From positions 9,517,704 through 9,581,703 of the forward strand of contig OZ012691.1 in the NCBI GenBank assembly GCA_963942565.1: a stretch of 64,000 nt of DNA. Direction: 5' to 3'. Below, piece by piece: positions 29,807-42,500 of this stretch. A program made the translations under genes and the position numbers. Under the pieces are notes generated by a model that worked only from the letters and a program-made list of their open reading frames with translations, was not told where the DNA came from and searched no databases. Numbering within the stretch: the stretch's first letter is position 1; every line of letters begins with the position of its first letter. This stretch comes from Maea johnstoni. Its lineage: Eukaryota; Annelida; Polychaeta; Spionida; Magelonidae.

Positions 29807-32800
29807 GTAAGCATGTGATTTAAGATGTTCACGAGCCCAAGGGCACACGTGGATTGCGCGAGATGTTTCGGTCATGTTTGACCATCGCGTAACATTTTTT
29901 TCTCGGTTATGTACAACTGTCATGACCAATGCATGTTCGCATTTCAATATGTTTATATTTTAGATTTATTATTCACTAATTTATGAAATCAATTGTATTG
30001 ATGCTACGCACTAAGAGTAAGATCTATGTTGCGAACATTGTATAACTAGAAGCGCCCGTTGAGCGGTAATCAGCAGCTTTCGCCCAAGCGCAGTGCAGTC
30101 GCTCACTGTTTTTTCAGTTTTTAGACACAATTTGCACATGATCGACTTCTTTGACTTGTCAACTATGTAAATGTACCCTATGATTATTGAGTGCTACATT
30201 ACCCCTGGAACCGATAACCAATCAGTTATGTAGGCTAGATAGTGCACAGAATTAGGTTTAGAGGTCAAAGTCAACCAAGGTGAAATATAAACATGTTTTT
30301 GACATGAAAAGAGCTAAGTGCTGATCAGTGCAATTTGACATCACCTGGATAACAAATGCAGTTTGCATAATTGTGTGCCTACCCTTAGAAGTTACTACAG
30401 TGACAGTTTTGTGGAATATCACTGATTTGAAGTGGTGTCTTTATGCCACATTGCAACCAGGTGGGAGGGACCGCTTGCGTGTGTGGCTGATGCAAGCACT
30501 TGCATGGTCAAGTGAACACATTCAGTACCCTGGCATAGGAAGTAAGACCCTACTACGGTACTACCCTAGCTATATATTACTTGACTGAATGGCATATCAA
30601 TACCAGTGAGGAAATCAGCATATTTGTACCAAAGACTGCATGATGTAAAGGTCCATTTTGCAATGGAAGTTATGTGTGCAGTAACATGAGACATGGACTT
30701 AGTACCTGTCACTTGACTATACCCTGTTTGACAGTACACAGGCATCGCCCTCTTTGCCTTGGAGATATCTCAGTCTAGAGCAAATATTTTTGGATGGGAC
30801 TTTCCATGTCATTATTCATATTAGCAGAGCGATGAAACTGGAGGCCAATTAGTATGTAACACCATTCAATCATCTTAGACCCAGTGTGAGTATTATGGCT
30901 GGTTGTTCAGCACCTGGGGCCGGTTGCACCAACAGGCTCAAACTTAGGCTCAAGGCTCTACTTGATTATATACAACAATAGATGCTATTGTTGTAGACAA
31001 TCAAGTTGAGCCTAAGTTACGTTGGTGCAACTGGCCCCTGTAGTGTAATTAGTGCTACACTCGGGTCATTTAGGATCAGGTTAAAGGGAATAGAGCATGC
31101 ATATTGGCTGCAAGCATGTTATATCAGTTGATTCACTGCTGTGACCTGTAACACAATGTGAACTGCTACTAAGGTAACTTTGTTTGACATTACATTCAAC
31201 GGTGAAGCCTCTAAGTTCTAGATATATTGTAGAACATGTATGGCAGTGGTAAGATTAATAGTGCCAATTGTAAGATTAAAAAAAGCTAGATTTCATTTTC
31301 CTATAAGAAGTCACACAAAGATTTTTTTACCAGTAGTCTGTTATTAAAGACATTTTAACCCCTGGGATTGTTGGCAATGATGTTGTCTGAAATAAGCTTA
31401 GGAGATTTAATCCGCTGTGACGTGCACTGTCAGTATGCAAGCTGGCTAACCCGCTGGGTGGTAGATTGCCAAGAGATACCATGCTGGCTAGCGGGCAGCG
31501 GCTCTGTACAGTAAACCACAGCAGGACTTCATACAGAAAAAAACAGCACCCTGTCTTCTACTACTAGCACCAGTAACAGAAGGATGTGATGCTTGCCTTG
31601 CTTAGTGAGGCCATGTATCCTGGCTTTTTCAAAGTGCACCTTCATTGGGTTTGAGCAGGGATCAACTAACTTTTCACCTAGGGTCAAGGCGATCCCAGCA
31701 CTCAAGGAAAGCAGGCTCAAAACAGTAAATATTTGATAGGGATTTTAAAAGATCCATGTACCGTTAATGTTCATAAGTCTTTGACTAAGTTTCATAGTAT
31801 TCCATAAAAAAATTGCAGTTGATTTAGGATGATATCTGTCAAGTCTCAAACACCAACTGGCAACATTTTTGAAACAGTGAGAATTTTTTCATCAGAAATA
31901 GCATCGGATCCCATTAGATGAATGCTGGCAGACCTTTTTTCATCCACAAGCAGGTTCTTTGGTACTACCACATGTATTTATTCATAATGAGACATTGACT
32001 TTCTAGTCCAGGGTTCGACTTTCCCAGGGGCATATGCCCCTAGATTTTTCAGACTAGGGGCCCGAAAAGTATATATGATAACCAGAAATCCTGCTTTTGA
32101 CCACAATTTTTTATCAAAATACCTTTTCGGGCCCCTAGCCTAAAATCTAAGTGTCAGACCCTGTAGTCACAGATATGCAGTAAGTACTGTATCATCTCTG
32201 ATGTTGTTACATCACATTGTACAATTCCAGGAATAAGGAATTCCGAAAAGGAGTCATGTGGGCTTAAGCTATTAAAGGCAATCGTCCTTAATACTATATA
32301 AGAAGATTACTCTCAAGTCTCTCATGCAGGGATTTAAGAGGATTTTGAAAATGGGTTTCCAACCCACCCACACAGGTGTTGATTATTATGTTTATTGCAG
32401 TGGGAGAAGTTAATCAAATGTTTACTAGGGTGTGCAGTAAGTAATAGAATAAGAACTCGAGACATCTCATTCTAGTATGGTCAGCTGTGGACTATCTTAA
32501 TATGATCAGAGGACACAGATTATATATGTGGCTGTTGGGTCAATAGTTGTAATATCTCAATCATTGACTGTATCCTGAACTATCCTGTACTGGTATATAG
32601 TGTTCATATATTTATTAAAGTCAATGATGAAGATCAAGTGTCCCTAAACATACTCAAAGCTGTACTTAGTATAAATCATAATGCAGCTGAGGCTGTAAGC
32701 ATAAGTGGATCAAACAATTGTTGATTCTGAAAAATTTACCAATACCCTATGCATGTTTCAGTTAGATGTATCCCGGACATTGACATACTCCTTTTCAAGT

Positions 32801-35800
32801 AGAGTTTGACCCCTGAGGTTAAGGGTAATGAAATGTAACCCTGATCCAGTGGACTGATGAACCAGGATTTATTGTATAGTTGTATACATACATAATTGTT
32901 CATGTACTTGAAATTACATGCCATGGCATAAATCTGGCTGTTGACATAAATTAAGTGCAGTACTAAGCAATGCCCCAAAGCTGACCTGCCTTTTCTACAG
33001 CTATATCATTTGAGACCCCAATACCTCATTTTGCCAATTTTATGAAGTAAGTTTCTGTTCCCATGGTCATTTCCAAATTCCAGATGTTTAATTAAAAGAT
33101 ATGCTATCTGTCTTTCCATTATTATTTCTACCTTGTTTCTGCATGTGTTATCCTGAAATTTCATGAAAAATGCACAACACATGATGTGTGATACACATGG
33201 GGAAGGGTGACAGGGTCAATGTGCACGAAAAACATCTCCAAATAAAAATTGATCATCGATCCCTCTGGTGGAACAATGATCAGATCAGTCCTCAAAATGT
33301 GTACTAATTCTAGTGCTCGGAATCGTTGAAAATATCATGGTCGAGTAATCGGCAGAAGCTGCCGACCGATACTCGACCATGGTCGACCATGTCGGGACAA
33401 TTCAGGAGCGGCGCCGGTCCCCCGGAAGTAATAGAATAAGTACACGCGCAGTTAGCCATGTTGTTTACAACGACGAAGCGCTGCGTAGATGTAGGTGAGG
33501 AAACAACAGCAACAACATCATAAAGGTAAGTTTATTTTCATTTCATGGTAGATATTTCGCTAGATAGGAAGGTTGGCGGCGTGGTAAGTTACTTTCATTG
33601 TGTAATATTTTTGCGTTTGGACAGACTAGCGCTAATTCATTATACTCGTTTTCAATAGACCATTCCTTGGCATGGTCGACCGTGGGTCGAGCATGGCGTG
33701 ACGACCGAATGCTCGAGCATACGAGTAATCGTCCGAGCACTAACTAATTCCCAACACTAGTTATGTGAGCATGTGAAAACCCCTGTTCTGCATCCAGATT
33801 GTGGCTGAGTCGACCAGCACTGACCTTCCTCAGTTTACTGCTAGGTCATCCGCTACTGTGTATGTTGTGGTAGCCCCAAAATAGAAACGTGTTGTCTGAC
33901 ATGAAAATGCTTCTGTGTTGCGCTATCTTCAGACCTGAAGGTGTATGTTAGCACTAGATTTGTGTTAACTTATCTGTTTGTCTAAGTATGGCACCCCTGA
34001 TAATAAATACACAAGGCTTTGTGTCTGTGCTAGGGGTTTCTACTAAGTTATAAGTGATGGTAATCACTGAAGATATATTTTCATGGTCTTTGTGGTCATC
34101 AAAGGTATATAGTACTGTAAATCACTTAAATATGGCGTGAACATTAAATAGCGCAATTACGATACTGCCATGAATAGCGTGATCTAAGTATAGCGGTGAA
34201 CAAGAACTGCAGCAGCAAGTTCAATTAAGAATTAAATAAAGATGAGAATTTTACAATAGCGCATATGGGCATAGCGCTATTATCGCTATCTTATTGTTCC
34301 CGCTATACTTAAGTGATTTACAGTATTAGAGATCAGGGCCTCCCTTCCTCTTGTAAGATATGGTAGTTTTGAGAGGACATTCAATTAATGTTGAGGGACA
34401 TTGCCACATTGGGGATAATATTACGATCATCTATCTCAATATTGATGGCTGCTGTCCGAACAGGTCATGAACTCACTTTAATAACTAGTCAGAAGGACAG
34501 TGGATTGATGACCGATCATAAATACTTGGTTATAAACTTTTCCACCGTATGTGCAATTAATTTATAGATACAAATCCCTAACATTTACGTAGCATATATG
34601 TCTGAATGTGTTCGTTATGTAGATTTTAATACCACTTTTCATCCTGACTCAATTCCAAATCATTGATTGGTTAATGACATAAAAATGATCAATCATAAGC
34701 TTTAATGATCATCAGACCTGGAGCGCCCATCAGGTGATCCAGATTTCTCATCAGGGTGCAACGTAGGTTGCAAAACATTATTCGCTGAGCGGGGCAAGCT
34801 GCCCCTTAAGTTGACTTGCCCCGTCAGCACTTCCACTTGCCCTGCCTTGCCCTGTTAAACAATGGTGAGATTGGACTTTGCCCAAAAATTACTTGCCAAG
34901 CGGGGCAAGTCAGGGTCTTGTTCAGCTTGCCCTATTGCCGTTTTTTGCCGAATTCACTTGCAATGGGGCAAGTGGTTATGTTGCACGCTGCTCATTGTTC
35001 TAAACACAAGCCACGTGGTATCTGAAGCACTCTCTGAGGCTGAGAACTTGAGAAGTGGTATTTCCCGCTGAAAACGGAATCCCATGTCCTGCTCCTAACT
35101 GTCACAAACAATTAAGATATTAATAAGGCAACCCCAGATTCCATGATAGTCCCAGTAGTAGTTGCTATTTGCTTGTGCTTGGGATTCAAAACTGAGCCCT
35201 TTTATTCCCGAACAAGTCAATTTAATCTTGAAGTTTGCTGGGCTCGAATTTCTTTTTTCCAGGGAGCCCAATTGCATCTTTAAAAGCTAGAAAGCCCCAA
35301 ATAAAAAGAGAAGAAAAAAGCCCCAAAAAACCCAAAGCAATTTATCGTTTGTATTCCATTTCCTCGTTATTTGGATATGTTACATGACCATGGCGACTGT
35401 TTTTTGTTGATGTAAACCGGTTCTACACAATAAATCTAATGATTGTCACTTAGTAGACCGTGTAATAATACACAAGAATTGTTCATATGAAGTATAACCT
35501 ATAATTGAACTTTGATGAATAGTTTGCAACCCCGTTTGATGGTTGTCACTGTCTCACTGGGATCGTGACTTCAGTGATTTTGACCTCTATGCCATGATTG
35601 TCATGCTGAATTGGCACTGAGGTCACCTAGTGCAAGTTTCACCTGTACTTCCTGGACTGGTGAAAGATGATGGCACACCTGTTGAAGAGAAGGACCCTGT
35701 CCTAACTTTAACACCATGTGGTGCTCTCCAAGGGTACCAACTTATAGTCTTAGCCAGAAGGGCGTCTGGTTGTCATTTGGCCACCCAAAAACTCAATAAT

Positions 35801-36483
35801 CACCCCTCAGGTCACCTAAATTCTTTAGTGAGTAATTTCTAAAAATTGTCAGCCTCCATTCAAAATATATAAATTGAGCTTGCACAGGGATTTTAACTGA
35901 AATCTTGGTAATAATGTACCTTGTCAATATGACAGTATCAAGGAAAAGCTTTGATTCTCATTTTCAAATGTATAAATTAAAATGCCTGTGGCAATTGAGA
36001 TAATGCGATATCTAGATTATTGAAAATTTTAGATTTTCATTCTTAGGTTGGAGCTTGGTTATCAACATATTTGCATTAGATGTGCCTGCCTATGTAAATG
36101 CTTCAGATATGAACCTGTTAAGAGTCAAGGTGCTATCTGGTTATCAACATGTTATATTGAGACAGTAGCATCCAAATATCAGTGTAGAATAAGCCCCTTG
36201 ATAGATACACAAGATAAAGGGATTAATCCCATAGTTAAATAGTATTGCAAATCTGATGCAATCTCTGGTTCTCTTTACATCAGCTGTGATAGTGTGTGTA
36301 CATATTGGGCTTTTCCTTACCAGCTGTACATGCAAGGTCTTGCAAGGAAACCCAACTGTTCAAAAAGTAAGCCATGTCTGCCTTTTCACCCTTCAAAAGG
36401 AAAGTACACTCCTAAATTTTTGGTTAAGAATTTCTAAAAAAAATGTTTTGAAATTATATTGAGAAATTGAGAAGTTTTATTAT

Positions 36484-36577
<94 letters not shown>

Positions 36578-39500
36578 AATATATTAATCATTCTTAACAT
36601 GCATTTACATGAGAGAGAGAGAGAGAGAAAGAAAGAGATGGGGAGGGTTGGTTGAGAGAGAGAGAATATGTGTCAAGTACATCATAGCCTGAGGGCCCAG
36701 CTGACCTGTCACACCCCCAGGATTCCAGCTGTCTGATTGGCTGAGTCATCACCAGTCAAGGTCACAGAAGGTTGTGCACATGTTTTTCGAACACATGGCT
36801 GCTTGCTCCTACTCATGACTGGAGTGAAGTCGAGCAATGCGCCCAGGATATGTGTATTGCGAAATTGAACTAGACTTTGCGCCTGCGGGCCCAGAATCTC
36901 TCCCCCAACAAGGTTTTTGAGGAGATCATGAGTTATAACTAGTTGTAATTTTACCATATTGTGGGCTTTATTGGGTACATGTTTCAGATAGGGAACCATG
37001 GTCTTAGCCAGCAGGGCGTCTGGGTGGACACCCACACCATTAAAAAGCACCCCTCAGGACACCCCAAAAAATTTGTGAGGAATTTCTTAAAATGTCAATC
37101 TCAAGCATATACTAGTAATTTTTTTTTCATCTCCATATCATTCCTATGCCATTGTATTATGATATCATGCCTTACTTTGATAAATTTATACATGTTTATG
37201 GTTGAAATCTGGGTATATTGTGGTTCCCCTTAAAAATTTGGACGCCCAAAAATTTAAGAATTGGCAATTTTGGGCACCCAGTTTCTAAATCCTGGCTAAG
37301 ACCCTGTAGGGAACCAATATTGGGGTGATCTGGTTGCAGCTACATTTACCCTCTATAGCATCTGCTCTCTGTCCTACATATCCAAGTGCTTGTGCTATTT
37401 TAGGAACGTAGATTGTACTCAAGTGTAGTCTAGATTATAGGTTCAGACTGATCAGATTTACTGACAGCAGGCCTTGGCATGCACCACAGGTTTGGTTTAA
37501 AAAAATAGAATATAAGCTACCAGTACTTCCTTGTGTAAAAACATGTTGCATGCTCTACATAACCCAATTTTGCTATGGGCCCCTAGATCTTTCAGACTAG
37601 GTTCCCAAAATAGTATGAATATTGTATAATAACCAGAAAAACTGTTTTCACCCCTAATTTTTATCAAAAAACCTTTTTGGGCTCCGAGCCTGAAATGGGG
37701 CATTTCAGCAAAAAAGTGAATTGGCTTGTTGAGTTTCAAAAGCCTTAAATCATGATTTAGATATTTGAACATAAAAGTAGACATTTTAAACCTTCTAGAA
37801 CAACTTTGATTTTTTTCCTGACTTATTTAGTTAGCGAGATATAGCAAATTGAATTTTGAAAAACTCTTTTGTGGGTTCTACACGGGACATTTACTAATAT
37901 TGATTTTTTTCTTCAATTTTGATTTTATCAATCAGTAACTTCCATGAATGCATCACAATAGCCTTCATTACCTTGACTCCGCTTTTTTGTAAATGAAATA
38001 TTAATCAAATGAGTGAATTATGCATGTCAAAATTGTCATTGTCCCGTGTAGAACTTTTTTACATATAAAAGTTTATTTTTCTTGAAATCTAGAAAACCTA
38101 TCACAGATCCTTTTGGAATTCTCTCCCTACACATAGAAAGAGATATTTTGATATGTTCCTCTTATATTTCTTGTTAATGGAAGTCTTTAAAGTGTGAACC
38201 TTAAAAAAAGTTCTACACGGGACAATCTGGTTCTACACGGGACATCTGTGCCTGAAAACCTATTAGATGATGTAAATAAGTGTGTGAACTTCCATGAATG
38301 CATCACAATAACCTTCATTCCCTTGTTTCAACTTTTTTCAAATGAAATATTAATCAAATGAGTGATTTAAATGCATGTCAAAATTGTCATTGTACCGTGT
38401 AGAACTTTTTTACATATAAAAGTTTATTTTTCTTGAAATCTAGAAGACCTATCACAGATCCTTTTGGAATTTTCTCCCTACAAATAGAAAGAGATATTTT
38501 GACATGTTCTTCTTCTATTTCTTGTAAATGGAAGTCTTTAAAATGTGAACCTTAAAAAAAGTTCTACACGGGACAATCTGGTTCTACACGGGACATCTGT
38601 GACATCCGTGTAGAACCGTCCCATGTAGAACCCACCTTCTCCATTAATTACTTTGTTTTCTTAGAATTTGAATGAGGCTATATCAAGAAAGAAACAAATT
38701 CATGAAGTAGAGTTTCACTCGTTTCATACAAATATAATTTGATTAATATGTGATTTGTACAAAAAGAGAAATTTAAGATGAAATGAAGATTTTCGAAAAG
38801 CAAATTTAATTTATTGAAATTTATCTGCTTAACTTGTCTTAAAGACAAGAAAGAGTGTATTCATATTAACTCTAGTGGTTAGAGTTATGTTCTTGTTAAA
38901 CTAGAACTTCTTATTTATGCTCTAGGGGCTAGAAAAGTACTGAAAAAGTATAAGTGAAAAGTGTCCCGTGTAGAACCGTCCCGTGTAGAACCCACCTTCT
39001 TCATTAATAACTTCATTTTCTTAGAATTTGAATGAGAATGTAACAAGAAAGAAACAAATTCCTGAAGTAGAGTTTCACTGCTTTCATATAAATGTTATTT
39101 GAATAACATGTCATTTCTACAAGAAGAGGAATTTAAGATGTAATGAAGCTATCAAAAAGTCACTTCACTTTGATGTCCCGTGTAGAACCAGAGGTTTTTC
39201 CTAATTTCTGGCAAAAGTGTTAGTTTAATATATTTTATAAATATATATTTCAATAGAGGAAAGGGTCAATATTTGCTTGTTGCAAAAATATTTAATGAAA
39301 TGAATTCCATTTAAAAGCTATTTAGCTCTGAAGTCTGTGTTTTGTCCCGTGTAGAACCGGAGCAAATCGTGAAATGCCCCAAATCTAAGTTTCAGACGCT
39401 GGTAACTGTGATGTATATAGGATCCCCTTTCAGAAGAGAGAACATTGTTATTCAGCAACAGTAGTGAAAAGGAACATGTATGCATTAAATACCTAATTTA

Positions 39501-42500
39501 TTAAGTTAGGCCAACTTGCCCACTAGACCAGATAATAGGAGGTGAAGTCAGTTCCCAGCCTAGACTCCAAGGATTTATAAGATGGAAGTTCTCGAAATTA
39601 GGGGGTGCCCGGAGCCGAGCTAGGGCGCCTTTGAACTCTCCCTCAAATTTCTGCAGGGAGCTCCAAGATATACTGGTTTCTATACACAACACCTTTAGGT
39701 AGCTTTTGAAGATGCAGTTGGGCTCCTTGAAAAATAACTTAATTTCCAGCCCTGCTACCTATGAGCAGGTATGGTAGCAAGTATACTGTTTTAGGGAAAT
39801 CTGCTATCTCTGAAAAGAGAAAGATTATCATGAAATATCTCCATTGCGAGTGGCCTTTCACATGGCTGGATTTGTAGCTGTTTGCATGCACAGTGAAAAA
39901 ACATGAAGCAGCTAGCTTGGCTGTGGCTGGCCTCCTGTCTGTGAGATAAGTGGTATGAATCATCTGTCTTCAGTGTACACAGCCCATCATGGTCATAAAT
40001 CAGAGGTGGTTCCTATAGAAAATCCATACTTTCAGCTCCGCTGCACACGTGTGTGATCTAAGCCTAGATTCTCATTGATATTACATCACTTTTAAAGAAA
40101 CTAATTTCTTCTACAGTCCTCACTTCTCGTCATGTCGTCCCAGCTCTGCGTTTATTTCAAGCCCACACTTATGACCATTCATGCATGTCAGGGTTCGACT
40201 TTCCCAGGGACCCAGGGGCATATGCCCCTAGATTTTGCTGTGGGCCCTAGATTTTTCAGACTAGGGGCCCAAAATAGTATGTACATATTAACCAGAAATC
40301 CTGTTTTGACCACTATTTTTCATCAAAAATACCCTTTCGGGCCCCTTGCCTAAAATCTAAGTGTCAGACCCTGCATGTAGCATGCAGTGGCGTTGCCAAA
40401 ACTGCCTGATAATTTTAGGGATACATCTAACAAAAAGCATTATCTTGAAAATATTGAAAGGAGAATTGTTCATTGAAGTTAATCTAATATTTACTCCCCT
40501 TTGCATAGTTAGTGAATGCATACTGCAGTCCAAAGTTATTTTCAGAAATTGACTTTATTTCAAGCACTCTTGAAATAAAAGGAAATGAGCTCCATGTTTG
40601 TGTGTGTGAAAACATGGTGTTCGCAAACATTGTAAGCAAAACTTATTGTACCAAATACAATTTCTTTTCTTGTTAGTCGTTAGCTGATTTGGTGTGTACT
40701 GTTACTGTTGACGCCTATGATTTTGGGTAAATATGAGATCTGCAAGAAACCTAAAATTTATCTTTCAAATAATCTGCACTTCCCTACACATAGGTGTAAA
40801 TTTTAATGTTGAAATAAATAAAGCGGAGAAAACTCAAGCCAACTCCAAAATGGCTCAAAATATGAATTGAGCTCTCAGTTAAAATTTTGGCCACGATTTC
40901 CATCACTACATTAGCCATAAGGTATGGGTGTGCTTTAAGATTACAGACATTTAGGGCAACTCTTACTAAGGCGTTGACTCTTGACACAGGTAGGACTGTA
41001 ATTGATACCCAGGGTTCGACTTTCCCAGCTTTGGGCATATGCTCCTATATTTTGCTGTGTGTCCCTATATTTTTCAGACTAGTATAAATAGTAACAAGAA
41101 ATCCTGCTTTAGACCACTAATTTTTTTTTTTAAACCCTACCCAAAAGTTTTTTCTGCCCTCTCAACTCCCAAATCCCAATCAACTTAAAACATGCATTAT
41201 AAATCACACATTTTTGACCAAAATATTGTCCAAAATTATTTTTTACCGACCTACCTGCCCTATTTTATTTCAGACCGTTATAGGAAACAAACAATTTTTT
41301 TTCTAGGCCTAAGTCAAACCAGTGAAGCCACCGACTACACTAGTTCCACGTTTCACCTTGTTGTTGTCCTAGCCATCCAGTAGAATTCATGGGCACTGCA
41401 GCTGACACCAGTATATTTTCAGTCAGGAATTTATCTCTTGTTATGCTATCTTCGCGAGTAAATATTTACGTTTGCCAGACCATCACAACACAAAATAAAA
41501 CAAAAAATGTAGTTTTGATATATAGAGTAGAGTGTCTATTATTACCAGGGTGGTACTAGTTTTGTGACTTCCTTGTACTGCCGATAAAACTAGTTTTAAA
41601 AAACACAGACAGGATGGCTGTAAAGAGGTAAAGAGGCCTGTTAAAGATAGATATTTTACTTAACAGGGCACTGGTAAGAAAAGAAATATACAAAAAAAGA
41701 AATATTTTACAAAAAATATTAATTACAAAAAAGAATTACAAATTAATATTATTTTACAATTTCAAAAAAAAAAATTCAAAAAAAAAATTATTTTGCAAAA
41801 AAAAAAATATTTTACAGATGGAATCTTTGGACCAGCGATTTCAGACATGTGGTCTCTCTCAGAAGGGGGTTTATCGAGCAGGCACATATTTATTTAGATA
41901 CCTGACCAGGCTGACCTGGCAGGCTAGATATTTCTGACATGTTTATCATTATTATACCATTAGCGCATGCCCCAAAAGTTTACTAGTCAGCTTTCCATTC
42001 AGACAGTTGTAATACTCACAAAAGATAAACATCAATTCATGGAACATTCTAAACAAAATACTGTAATTCATTGTTTTGGAAATATGGGCCACTTGCCTCA
42101 AGATAAAATAATGAGACACATATTCCATATGTTATTTCAGTAACCACTGCTAGTCAGTTATCATCAAACTCAGATTGAACTTTTCAAGTAGTATAAGAAA
42201 TCAATGCTGTTGCATAGTCGATAGTGCCATTCATTAATCCCTAAAAAAAATAGGGTAGGTAGGACAGTAAAAAATATTTTTTTGCATTATTTTTTTGGTC
42301 AAAAATGTGTGTTTTATTCATGTTTTACAATGATTGGGAGGTGGGAGGACGGAAAAAAACTTTAGGGTAGGGATTTTTTTGAATAAAAAACTTGTTAGGC
42401 TAGGGTTACAGGAAACAAACAACTTTTTTTTAGGCATAATACTAATTGGTGGTAAGTACATGTAGCTTTTATGTCTCTATCAAACTGGAAATGACAGCAC

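Noticed and set aside
36467-36655. Arg-Glu dipeptide frame
   Set aside because: Pure GA microsatellite.
37697-39380. CRISPR-like array
   Set aside because: Copies occur in both orientations with irregular spacing, inside animal DNA and inside a transposon with end repeats; no spacers of uniform length.
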